DNA from: Apricaphanius iberus
Taxonomy: Eukaryota > Chordata > Actinopteri > Cyprinodontiformes > Aphaniidae
Direction: 5' to 3'
Length of the DNA: 64,000 bases
Assembly: GCA_028564705.1 (NCBI GenBank)
Contig: JAPXFQ010000338.1
Coordinates: 2,046,001-2,110,000, forward strand
The position numbers and the translations under genes are program-made. The notes below the pieces were generated by a model. The model ran no database searches. It was given only the letters and a program-made list of their open reading frames with translations, and was not told the DNA's origin. The stretch's first letter is position 1, and every line of letters starts with the position of its first letter. This document shows, in pieces, positions 52,501-62,969 of this stretch.

Positions 52501-53475
52501 GCAGAAAAAAATAGAAAGTAGCATCACTGATTATCATTCCACAGAAGACAAATTTGTCTGAAGTAGCATCGGTTATTATAGTAAGGAAAACAAAATCAAA
52601 AATATGTCCTATTAATACCAGCAATGATGGGAACCTGTCATATGTCACCATATACTTTTCTCATATATCTGCCAACAGCTTTTCTGTTCTATTATCAAAA
52701 GAAATTACTATCTCTACAATCTCATACCTTTTTTATGCATGCCTTTAGGCCATAAAAAAAGCCTTTTAGCCAAAAATAAAAAAGTGGAGCGCATAAAATA
52801 TTGTTAGTTTCATGTAGTTTAAATTTTATTTAACAGATGAATTTGTTGTAACTACTGGCCTTGATGGATAAAAATCAAATTAATCTTTAAATTTAGAAAC
52901 ACCCAACCCTTTACTTTGAGTACATATAGTCAGTTTCGACAACAAAATTGCCGTCTAATGTAACTAAAACTATTTTTTAAAGTTGACCAGCTTCTAGTAG
53001 CTGGTAATTAGTAATCAATGACCTCCTGTCTTTCTGGAGAATAAATTTCAGACAGGGGCGAAATTCTCTGTTTATCTTTTTACTTGGATTCGTTTTTGCT
53101 TTTTTGTGTTTTGCTTTTTTACTGTCATTTAGTTTTTTACATTTAATCTGAGTTTAGCCAACCCACGCATCCGAACCGTTCTCTCATACTCGTATTATTG
53201 TTTTCACTAGGCATGCGCTGTATGTATCAGCAAAATCCTCCTACATGTTGTCAGCCTCGGTAAGCATGCTCTTCCATGCTGTATAATGGGGGAAGTGTCA
53301 ACATAAAATCTGAAAATGAGGAGACATTTTTTTCTGTTTTTGTCAAAAACGCAGTTACAGCAAAACATTTTTTTACATTTTGGGAAATATGCTTATTCAC
53401 ATTTCTGTTAAAATAGGAGTCATACCTTTCTTGCCTTAAAATATTAGAATTACAACCTAAATGTAGCTTTTTTTA

Positions 53476-53517
<42 letters not shown>

Positions 53518-56500
53518 TACAGTCCAAAAGTTTGGACACACCTTCTCATTCAATGCATTTTCTTTATTTTCATGACTACATTGTAGATTCTCAATTAAGG
53601 GCATCAAAACTATGAATGAACACATGATGTATGGAATTACTGCATGTACTTAAACAAAAAAGGTGAAATAACTGAATACATGTGTTATATTTTAGATTCC
53701 TCAAAGTAGACACCCTTTGCTCTGATTACTGCTTTGCATAATCTTGAGCTTCAACCTTAGTACTTGTTGGCCCTTTTGCCTTCACTGTGCAGTTCAGCTC
53801 ACCCCAAATCGTTTTGGTTCAAGTCTGGTGACTTTGGAGGCCAAGGTATTTCAATTTTTGTGGTACAAGTAATATACTGAAATATAAGGTCAATCAACAC
53901 AGGAACGGTTCACCAAACAACAATTTAAATCTTTGATGGCCATCTAAGCCCCCAGATCTAGATCCTATAGGAGAGCTGGAGAGAAGAAAGCCTAAATGTC
54001 TAGCTGCTTTAAATTTTAGGGGAGGGCTAGGTGCTGAGCTATTTACAAAACAGAGTTGTACAAAGTATTAACAACAGAGGTACATCTGTATAATATGAGA
54101 AACACTGATCTAGTAAATGGTATTGGATTGCAAATGCTGTAAAGAAACGTTAAATGCCACTCGTGACAAGCACTGATCTATTAATTTCAAATTAAGATGC
54201 ACATTTTAACGCACACAAAGACGGGGATTTAAAATGAGGGATTACCATAGGGAGGTGCGGGCCGGTTAGGCACATTTTTCTTAGATGGTAGAACAGGAGG
54301 GTCAGGCTTCTGCTCATGTGATAGGAAAGAAAAAGAGAACAGAAAGAAAAAAGGTCAACAAGTTTACAAAATTATGAGCACAGCAGATTTTTAAAAGCAG
54401 CAGAAATTGGTCAAGGTAAAAGTAAAGGCTGATATTTACAAGATTTAGTGGAAAACTATTTTATGATGCAAGTGATTCATGACTACAAGAGCTTACCTTT
54501 GACATGTGACTGAAGTCAGCAAATCCGCCTCCCTTGACTCCGAAGGAACTGCTTCCAAATGGGTCTGCTTTTCCAAACAGATCTGCAACAAAGGTTTACT
54601 TTAATGCATCTGAAGCATTTGGTCGCAGACGCAGTAAAAGACAGAAATTATAATTAGGTTTGGCCCCAAAACCACACGTTCAAATTTATTTCTGCATTTT
54701 GCTTGTTCTGATGGGCTGGGGGGCTGTGTGCTATTTTCAGAGCACTGAACGTGGCAAGACTGTTTAATTTTCCATGAGATTTTTCGTGAAGACCTGTAAT
54801 GCAGCAGGTTTTTTTTTTGTTTTTTTTGGTTGTTGTTTCAACCTGACGTATGAATCCGATCAGCTAATTAAAGGCGTCAGTCGGTGTGCCGTTAACCAGA
54901 GCCAACACTGTGTTGTTTTGAAGCCACCTAATTTTGTAAAAAGGCAACAAACTGCAGATGGTTGGAGTAAAAAAACAAAACACTGTAACACAATACATTT
55001 GTTGTGTGCGCCTAAACCACAGAAAGGGCCCATTCACGTGTAGTATTTTCCTTTACGCGCTGTGACTCGGCTAAGCTCCACAGTTGCCTCTGTGTTCCTA
55101 AGAAGCATGTGCAACACGCAGAGAGCATCAACCGGCAGCTGCCATCAACTTTAAACGACTTCCGCAGCGAACGAGGCACGGTACTTCAATGGCAGCAGAA
55201 ATAAAAGGGAGGACAGAGGCAGGAGGGCTCTGCATAAAGGAGTGGCAGTGCGTTCTAGTAGTGAAGGAGCAGCAGTCACAGGGTTTCTGTTTTGTTTGGC
55301 TCCTGAACGCCTCTTGTTTTTCCAGGGTAAGGGGGGAGTATTTTCAGTTGGCCAGCAGTTAAATGCGTAGGTGCTCGGCTAAAAATAACCTGAGACCAGA
55401 GGAAAAACTGAAGCCACAGAGAGTAAAAATTGTTTGGCCCCTTATGCCCCACCAACCAAAAATAAAACCTGAATTGAACACGTCACCCAGATCGGCTAAG
55501 AATGACTCTTTGACATGGGTTTGATCATAACGGCGCCCTCTCAGATCCAGAAGTCCGGTAATAGAGTAATTTCCTGTGAAAAACTAAAAGAAAATCGATT
55601 GCTTTGAGTAAAAAAGGGAGTAATGTGTTGTTCTTTTATTTTTTTTTTAAATGATGTGGGCTAAAGTCAGCAGGGTCACCCCATTTTACTTCTGCTAATC
55701 TAGCTAGATTTCGCTGTCTTGAAACGATCCTTTCTTCACATTACAAACTCCAATGTAATTTACAGGCATTTTATAAGATAAACTAACTCAAAAAAGTAAA
55801 AACATGAAATATTTGTATTCCCTCCTTCCGTTTAATACTCTTAAATCAAATCCAGATTAAACAACTGCCTTCAGGAGCCACCTTATTAGTAAATAGGGTC
55901 CACAGCAGTCTAATTTAATCTCCGTATAAATCCAGCTGTTCTGTTAAGGCATAAGAGAAACAGAGAACACACAGCTTCGAGAAGACCACAGCAAACAGGT
56001 CGGGGGGGAAAGTTGTGGAGAAGTTTTAAGCAGAGTTAGGTTATAAAGCTATATCCCCAAATTTGAACATCTCATGAAGCACTGTTCAGTTTACGGTAAG
56101 TGGAAAGAGTACAACACCACTGCAAACCAACCATGCGGCTAACTCTGAGGTCTACAACATGTGGCTCTGGAGTTGGGGCAAAGATTTTATACATAAAACT
56201 AATTAGCAGTTCATTGTGCAATATTTGCATATTTCTACACCAGAATGAAACTCGTACCAGGAACATTCATTTCAGTTCCCTAATTTTTAGTCACAAACTT
56301 TATCCTAAAACAAATTAGCTTTTCTTTTTAAATATACCTTTTTATTTAGTTGCAGTTAATGATAAAAAAACCCTTTTCTTTAAAGAGTCATGTGCCTTTT
56401 GCAACTTTAGACAAATTTTATTAAGCTATTGTTCTTTTGAGTATTGAGGTTGCTGCCTCCTGACCGGCTTTGACAAGAAGAACATTAATCAGAGACACAG

Positions 56501-59500
56501 CCCTCAGTAAATCTACAGGAGATAAAGAGATCTGAGGCTCAGCTGGGAGAATCTATTGACAGAACGAGTTTTAGTTGTGTACGCCACTAATTAGGCCGCT
56601 ATGGAGGAGTGACAAGAAGGAAGTCAATTGCAGTTTGTCATAAGCTACGTTCGGAACCAGGCAAGAAGGGAAAGAAGGCACTCTTGTAAGATGAGACACA
56701 TAAAACATTACCACTGAACATAGCTTTGAATGTGTCCCCAGGGTAAAATGCAGTGGTGGCAGCATCGTGCTGTGGGGATGCTGACAAGGAAGCTAATCAA
56801 AAGAGGAAGAAAACTAGTTAAATGTTTTAAAATACCTGAGAGACTGAGGTGGAGGTTCATGTTTCAGCAACACAACAGCCTAAATATATCATATACGTTA
56901 TATGATAGTTAGAACTAGGGGTGTGAGAAAAAAAAAAAAAAAAAAATCGATTCACGTCTGAATCTCGATTCCTATTTAACAAGATTAAGAATCGATCCCA
57001 AATGTTTGAGAATCGATTCTCAAAAAATATGTTTTCTGAACCTTTTTACATTTTCGCTTCGCGTAGTGGTTGTCATGCAACGGCCACCGTCGCATTGACA
57101 GGTCCGATGCGCCGTTGGCTAGCTGCTAGCGCTAGCTAGCTGTAGCTGCTAGGCTAAAGCTTCAGCATGAAAGACGAAAGAGAAATCCAGCCCGCCCCGT
57201 CTTTGCTGAAGGTAAATGTTTGGGGCATCTTAAAAGGTCTTCTCCATGCTAATGACACCCTTGGCTAATGTTTTATTTATTTTTTATAAATCTGCAAGTA
57301 TATAAGAGCGATCTTTCTTAATAAGCTACACATAAACATCAAGCAGCGCTGCACACCTGTGGCGCTTTCAAGGAAGTCCGAAATATATGCTGAGTTTAAT
57401 AACGTTAGGAATTTTAAAAATTCTAACATAAACAATGAAAATAATAACATAAGCCCTAAATTTTTGTTTAATGATGGTTGATAAGCAACATTTGGTGCAT
57501 ACTAAATATTTTCAATGTATTTTCTACTATGTACCAAAGAACAAACAAAATACATATTATTTTTTTCTTCTTCTTAAAATATATCAGCATTTTTTTTTCA
57601 AGACTATACATTTTGTTTGAAAGGTCTTGGATGTCCAGTTTCGATTTCATGTCTTGTTACTTTTGAATCATTTCCCTTCTCTCAACATAGACTGTAAAAT
57701 CCATTTTGTGTTGATGCCCTATTACATTCATGGCTCACTTCATCACAGACACTTGGCAGATCAAGTTGTGTGTATTACAAACACAAATGATGAATGAATG
57801 AGTATTGATTAAGAATTTTTTTTTATTTGAATCGAGAATCGCTTCTGAATCGAGAATCGTTTCTGAATCGAATATTCACCCCAAAAATCGGAATCGAATC
57901 GAATCGTGAGATGTTGTAAGATTCCCATCCCTAGCTAGAACGGTCTAATAAAACTCGAAACCTGAATACAGGTGAGAATCTGGGGACTTGACTTGAGACA
58001 CTCATATATGCTCCCCATTCAATTTCAATTAACTTGAGCCAGACTGACCTTCATTTACAAAAGAAATTAGACAAAATATAAATAAATATAAATATTCTAT
58101 ATGCACAAAGCCTCTCCTGTTTCATTCAAAGTCCTTAAACATGACTGTTAGGTTAATTGGTGCCTCTAAATTGTCCTTTTATGGGTGAATGCATAGTTGT
58201 TTGTCCCGTCTCTCTCTGCGTTCCCCCGAGATGGACTGTTCAGGGTGTAACCCACCTCTCGCACAATGACCACTGGAGGTAGACATTTTTTGAAAACAAT
58301 GGATAATTTCTCTCACTTCAAAACTATGCTGGTCTATTATAAAAAATCCCAATAAAATTTAAGATTGTGGTGACAAAGCATGAAGACATTTGGGGCATGT
58401 GGATAGATTTGCTCGGTAAAAATCCAAAAGAAAAACGGATTAGAAATAAATTACACCATAAATTTGCCGGGTCACCAAAAAATATCACCACAAGATCCAA
58501 CGAGAACCTGGAAAAAGGTCAAAGCAAATAGCCTATATGTTAAGCAGAATACCTGAATCTTTTGTTTTAGGGCTGTTTGATCTGAAGGGGTCACCGCTAC
58601 CAAAGGCGCTTGGCTGAAAAAGGGAATCACAAACACAAACATTTTGAAGGTGACGTTTGAAATCAAATCAAACTGGATCTAAAGAGAATAATAATAAAAA
58701 TAAAAAATACAACAAGAAAGGGTCATACCTTGGCTGGTGGGGTGGGTTTTCTACTGAAAGGGTCTGCAGAACCAAACAGGTCTGTCTTGTTGGTTCGCTT
58801 AAAAAAATCGTCAGATGATGTCTTGAAGGGATCACTCTCTTTGAAAGGATCTTCTCCAAATGGATCTAGAAAAGAAAAGAAAATGGATCAGTCCCTGTCT
58901 AGATCAGTAGTTCCCAACAATAACAATAAAACAATTCTTCTAACCTTTCAGAAGGTCTGACTTGAAAGGGTCTTCTACTTGGAAGGGGTCTGCTGGAAGC
59001 TCCTTTTTACTACTGTTGTTGTTGAACATTGCTATCCTTGACTTGAAAGAGTCGTCCTGAGAAACAGAAATATTTGCATTTATTCTCAAACACAGAAAAA
59101 TGTCAAAATTGTTTGCATCCTGCTACATAAACCAATATACACTACAGTTCAAAAGTTTGGGGTCACCCAAACAATTTTGTGTTTTCCATGAAAAGTCACA
59201 CTTATTCACCACCATACGTTGTGAAATGAATAAAAAATAGAGTCAAGACATTGACAAGGTTAGAAATAATGATTTTTATTTGAAATAAGATTGTTTTTAC
59301 ATCAAACTTTGCTTTCATCAAAGAATCCTCCATTTGCAGCAATTACAGCATTGCAGACCTTTGGCATTCTAGCTGTTAATTTGTTGAGGTAATCTGGAGA
59401 AATTGCACCCCACGCTTCTAGAAGCAGCTCCCACAATTTGGATTGGTTGGATGGGCACTTCTTGCGTACCATACGGTCAAGCTGCTCCCACAACAGCTCA

Positions 59501-61377
59501 ACGGGGTTCAAATCTGGTGACTGCGCTGGCCACTCCATTACCGATAGAATACCAGCTGCCTGCTTCTTCTCTAAATAGTTCTTGCACAATTTCGAGGTGT
59601 GTTTTGGGTCATTGTCCTGTTGTAGGATGAAATTGGCTCCAATCAAGCGCTGTCCACTGGGTATGGCATGGCGTTGCAAAATGGAGTGATAGCCTTCCTT
59701 ATTCAGAATCCCTTTTACCCTGTACAAATCTCCCACCTTACCAGCACCAAAGCAACCCCAGACCATCACATTACCTCCACCATGCTTAACAGATGGCGTC
59801 AGGCATTCTTCCAGCATCTTTTCAGTTGTTCTGCGTCTCACAAACGTTCTTCTTTGTGATCCAAACACCTCAAACTTGGATTCATCCGTCCACAGCACTT
59901 TTTTCCAGTCTTCCTCTGTCCAATGTCTGTGTTCTTTTGCCCATCTTAATCTTTTTCTTTTATTGGCCAGTCTCAGATATGGCTTTTTCTTTGCCACTCT
60001 GCCCTGAAGCCCAGAATCCCGCAGCCGCCTCTTCACTGTAGATGTTGACACTGGTGTTTTGCGGGTACTATTTAATGAAGATGCCAGTTGGGGACCTGTG
60101 AGGCGTCTGTTTCTCAAACTAGAGACTCTAATGTACTTATCTTCTTGCTCAGTTGTGCAACGCGGCCTCCCACTTCTTTTTCTACTCTGGTTAGAGCCTG
60201 TTTGTGCTGTCCTCTGAAGGGAGTAGTACACACCGTTGTAGGAAATCTTCAATTTCTTAGCAATTTCTCGCATGGAATAGCCTTCATTTCTAAGAACAAG
60301 AATAGACTGTCGAGTTTCAGATGAAAGTTCTCTTTTTCTGGCCATTTTGAGCGTTTAATTGACCCCACAAATGTGATGCTCCAGAAACTCAATCTGCTCA
60401 AAGGAAGGTCAGTTTTGTAGCTTCTGTACCGAGCTAAACTGTTTTCAGATGTGTGAACATGATTGCACAAGGGTTTTCTAATCATCAATTAGCCTTCTGA
60501 GCCAATGAGCAAACACATTGTACCATTAGAACACTGGAGTGATAGTTGCTGGAAATGGGCCTCTATACACCTATGTAGATATTGCACCAAAAACCAGACA
60601 TTTGCAGCTAGAATAGTCATTTACCACATTAGCAATGTATAGCGTGTGTTTCTTTAAAGTTAAGACTAGTTTAAAGTTATCTTCATTGAAAAGTACAGTG
60701 CTTTTCCTTCAAAAATAAAGACATTTCAATGTGACCCCAAACTTTTGAATGGTAGTGTATAAATAACAAAAACTAATACAAAACATGCTGTGGGCTACAG
60801 ATTGATCTTCTAAAAGGGACAAATTATTATTTGTTATTGTTATGTAACATGCCAATTTCCTTTAACTTCTATATTTATTTGATCAAATATCAAGAGTTTT
60901 AATTTGACTTAAGAATTTAATTGACAGGGACAAAAAATAAATTAATTAAGGAATCAAAAAAATGTCAACATTGGACTAAAAAGGTAAAATTGTATATGAT
61001 TTTAATCAGGGAGGCCCCCTAAGTTTTTGCATCGTTATCAAAGATAAATCATCAAAATACCAAGGGAAACAACAATTTACTGTAATCTAAATAATTTTTT
61101 TTTCATTGATGATTGAGAAGGGAATACATACATTTTGACATGCCATTTTTATCTATATGTAAATAAAATATATACAGTATATACATTCAGAACTCTTACA
61201 TTTTGTTAACTTTTTAGAGATGCCTCATTTTCTAGACTCCTAGGTTGGTTGAAAAGAAGTAAAAAAAAAAAAAAAAAAATGTATTCAGTGAGGGGTATTT
61301 ATTATTTTGAGCTTAACTGAATTTTTTGGGACAAGCCAAAGGGCTAAAAAAAAAAAACCAACAGATTTTTTTACATC

Positions 61378-61436
<59 letters not shown>

Positions 61437-62969
61437 ATATATATATCTATATATAAAAAATGAACAAAAAAAGAATGAAATAAACAAAACAAAATCGTCA
61501 TGACACATAATACAACAGTAAAAAGTGCAAATTATATCACAGAATAAAGCTATAGAAGATAAATGAATACTTGCCATGCACACTGAAAACCCATTTTCAT
61601 GATAAATTAAATGAAATCTGTTTGTGTGATGTTATGCAGTTTTATTCAGCACAATGCGTCAAGGTGTAAAGTTTAAAGCGAGAAGAGCTCTAATTTCGCT
61701 GCTTGATTTTTTTTTTCATTCAAGGTGACCTAAAAAAAATTCTGAGAGTGGTTGATGTGGAATAGCGGTAAAGAAATTTCAAAGTTCTAAATAAGTTTTT
61801 AGGGGGCTGGGGAAATAAAGACATGTATACACATTTTTGGTTTCTTACCGCACTCCTGAAGCCTCCGTTCTCCTTTTCAGTGAAACCTTCGCTCAAATCC
61901 GGCATGTTGCTGAAGTTTCCTCTGTTGATCTCACTCAAAGCGTTGTTGTACTGCTCAATAGTTTGGGTTAGTTCCTTTTGAGTGTCCTGGATCAGCGATA
62001 GCTTACTGCGAGCCTAGAAACACATTTCACAGTCTATAAAAATGTTTTGACTTTACCGGTGTTAACAGGCTTTTAGTTTTTACTTTTATCTCCACATACT
62101 TTTTCACTGGAAATTTCTTGGTTTTCATTTAAAATGGAAAACATGCATGTTTAAAGTGAGAGTTTGTGCTTAAAGACTTATGTCTGCAGAACCATAACTT
62201 CAGACAACTATAACTCTGGACAGAGGGTAGCTCTAAATAGCTCTAACAACTATGATGTAACCTTTTCATGCATCAAATGCATTCTAAATATGGTCCGTTC
62301 AAAAGAGAGTGTTCTATGTTATAAAATCCTGAAACACACAGAATCAAGGCACCATCTTTCTGACATTTTAACCTAATGTCCAAGACCTTCTGTCTTTAGC
62401 TTTTTGCCTGACCTGGTTGATCTCGTCCTGTGTGGTTTTCAGCGACTTCACGATGCTGTCCAGCTGAACACGACCGGTGACCAATCTCTGCTCCAGCTGG
62501 GCCTCCTCCTCCTGCAGCCGACTCAGATCAGCCTTGGTGCGACTCAGCTCATCCTCCTGGCTGCGGACATTCGTCTCCTGAGAGCGGATCTGACTTTGCA
62601 AAGAAGAAATCTACGGAGCGGATGCAAACATGAAGATAAAGTTGAAAAAATTTAATATTAAGGGGCTTTATCTTGTACATTCACAGATTAGGGCCATTAC
62701 ATAAAACTAATTGCACCTGAATGTTTATTCTATGTTCAAATATTTTATTTATTTATCATTTATCATTTTAAGGCATGCATGTGATTTTAAAAAGTCCAAT
62801 CACTGACCTGTTGATTCTCCTCCTGACACTTCTGCTTCAGTTCATTCAGCATTCCCTCCAGCTTGGAGCGCTGCAGGTCCATCTCGTCCAGACGTCCCTG
62901 AGCATCCTGCTTCTGGGACTCCAGGCTATGGAGGCTGCTGCTCTCCCTATCCAAATCTATCTGCATGTC
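49581..62969 (-). CDS. eps15l1: EPS15-like 1 endocytic adaptor, C-terminal half
   Basis: Clathrin-coat adaptor of the EPS15 family acting at the plasma membrane. Minus-strand coding exons in order: 62969-62808, 62610-62413, 62013-61849, 59056-58945, 58865-58729, 58613-58553, 54582-54497, 54309-54246, 51641-51550, 49727-49581. All have AG/GT borders and phases that join without a stop, giving 407 residues and TGA. The first three exons encode a coiled coil ([30 protein letters not shown]), the dimerising region of the family. The next four carry eight DPF motifs, known AP-2 appendage ligands, in [18 protein letters not shown] runs. A proline-rich exon (54246-54309) and a GFADFAS exon (51550-51641) follow. 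The last exon carries UIM-type [15 protein letters not shown], which binds ubiquitinated cargo. Human EPS15L1 has the same order. The N-terminal EH domains lie outside the window, so the gene is partial. Paralogue a or b is not resolved. Confidence 0.95.
49985..50600 (+). mobile_element. Deletion-derived Tc1-like copy in the last eps15l1 intron
   Basis: Both terminal regions are present (AGTGCTTTGTAAGAGT... CATTTTGTCACATTGGACCACAG left; GTTGTGGTTATAACGTGACA right). Between them is a plus-strand remnant of the transposase (CTAAACATTCAGCCAAAACTAAAG, AGCCTAGTCAAAGTTCAAAG) from the QDNDPKHTA...WPSQSPDLNP region. Most of the gene is gone. Confidence 0.75.
53478..53512. repeat. (TA)n microsatellite
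   Basis: Uninterrupted TA dinucleotides directly abutting a Tc1 end, which suits TA-specific integration. Confidence 0.9.
53513..53860 (-). mobile_element. Tc1-like fragment, left end
   Basis: Terminal repeat CAGTCCAAAAGTTTGGACAC, then CACCTTCTCATTCAATGCAT, CAAAACTATGAATGAACACA and CACCCTTTGCTCTGATTACT. Antisense of a [13 protein letters not shown] motif is readable near 53840 (CTGGTGACTTTGGAGGCCA). Truncated afterwards. Confidence 0.85.
53930..54060 (+). mobile_element. Second Tc1 transposase scrap
   Basis: The plus frame gives [19 protein letters not shown], a decayed WPSQSPDLNPIE block. The orientation is opposite to the adjacent fragment, so this is a different insertion or a rearranged half. 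Confidence 0.5.
55740..58100 (+). mobile_element. Decayed Tc1-like transposon, split by a hAT insertion
   Basis: Plus-strand transposase traces occur in order: N terminus (AAAGTTGTGGAGAAGTTTTAAGCAG, 56010), the gene's glycine box (GCAGTGGTGGCAGCATCGTGCTGTGGGGATGC, 56750), the second catalytic block (CAGCAACACAACAGCCTAAA, 56865). After the 56916-57933 insertion come CTGAATACAGGTGAGAATCTGGGGACTTGACTTG and GCTCCCCATTCAATTTC, the SPDLNPIENLWQDL and following region. Many stops. Lies in the eps15l1 intron between exons 58553-58613 and 54497-54582. Confidence 0.85.
56916..57933. mobile_element. hAT-like nonautonomous element (AATCGATTC-rich)
   Basis: 1018 bp. Ends TAGGGGTGTGAG and, inverted, TAGGGATGGGAATC. 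Many GAATCGATTC/GAATCGAGAATCG words lie beneath the ends. Flanked by GTTAGAAC (56908-56915) and GCTAGAAC (57934-57941), 7/8 identical. It interrupts the Tc1 copy described at 55740-58100. No transposase seen. Confidence 0.9.
58130..58300 (+). mobile_element. LINE-tail fragment
   Basis: AGTCCTTAAACATGACTGTTAGGTTAATTGG, CTAAATTGTCC, GTTTGTCCCGTCTCTCTCTG and CACCTCTCGCACAATGACCACTGGAGGTAG match the repeat at 1985-2272. Confidence 0.75.
59140..60757 (-). mobile_element. Complete Tc1-type transposon, DD38E group
   Basis: A 1618-bp element in the eps15l1 intron between exons 61849-62013 and 58945-59056. It is flanked by TA dinucleotides (59138-59139 and 60758-60759), the Tc1/mariner target duplication. 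Terminal inverted repeats start CACTACAGTTCAAAAG and CACTACCATTCAAAAG and agree over about 27 bp with two mismatches (shared core TTCAAAAGTTTGGGGTCAC). It encodes one uninterrupted transposase in antisense to the plus strand, the same direction as the host gene. Both ends and the ORF look undamaged, so the insertion is probably young. Confidence 0.93.
59302..60345 (-). CDS. Tc1-type transposase, intact, DD38E catalytic triad
   Basis: Full-length 347-residue cut-and-paste transposase. Residues 1 to about 120 form the paired-like DNA-binding region with two helix-turn-helix units ([20 protein letters not shown], then [12 protein letters not shown]) separated by a GRPR-like AT-hook and basic NLS (RKRSGRPR, 55-62). 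The RNase H-like catalytic core carries D154 ([11 protein letters not shown]), D244 (QQDNDPKHT) and E283 ([11 protein letters not shown]). There are 38 residues between the second D and the E, against 34 in Tc1 and Sleeping Beauty. That spacing is the hallmark of the Intruder (DD38E) group described from animals. The glycine-rich box [12 protein letters not shown] is present. No stop or frameshift is seen. It has its own start codon and lies within an intron of eps15l1. Confidence 0.95.
   Translation of the reverse strand: MARKRELSSETRQSILVLRNEGYSMREIAKKLKISYNGVYYSLQRTAQTGSNQSRKRSGRPRCTTEQEDKYIRVSSLRNRRLTGPQLASSLNSTRKTPVSTSTVKRRLRDSGLQGRVAKKKPYLRLANKRKRLRWAKEHRHWTEEDWKKVLWTDESKFEVFGSQRRTFVRRRTTEKMLEECLTPSVKHGGGNVMVWGCFGAGKVGDLYRVKGILNKEGYHSILQRHAIPSGQRLIGANFILQQDNDPKHTSKLCKNYLEKKQAAGILSVMEWPAQSPDLNPVELLWEQLDRMVRKKCPSNQSKLWELLLEAWGAISPDYLNKLTARMPKVCNAVIAANGGFFDESKV
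61261..61456. repeat. Poly(A) run and (TA)n microsatellite in eps15l1 intron
   Basis: A run of A at about 61261-61279 and TA dinucleotides from 61378 to about 61430, then interrupted AT to 61456. Open frames across it are artefacts. Confidence 0.9.

Noticed and set aside
49581..54309. Direct joining of exon 54246-54309 to the last eps15l1 exon as the main form
   Set aside because: It would create an immediate stop (VRK-stop). The 92-nt exon at 51550-51641 restores the frame and adds the expected GFADF-S-F motif.
58472..58960. Short plus- and minus-strand frames treated as separate small genes
   Set aside because: They are fragments of, or antisense to, the DPF-encoding eps15l1 exons.
61313..61583. 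Tyr/Ile-rich frames
   Set aside because: Produced by the TA microsatellite.
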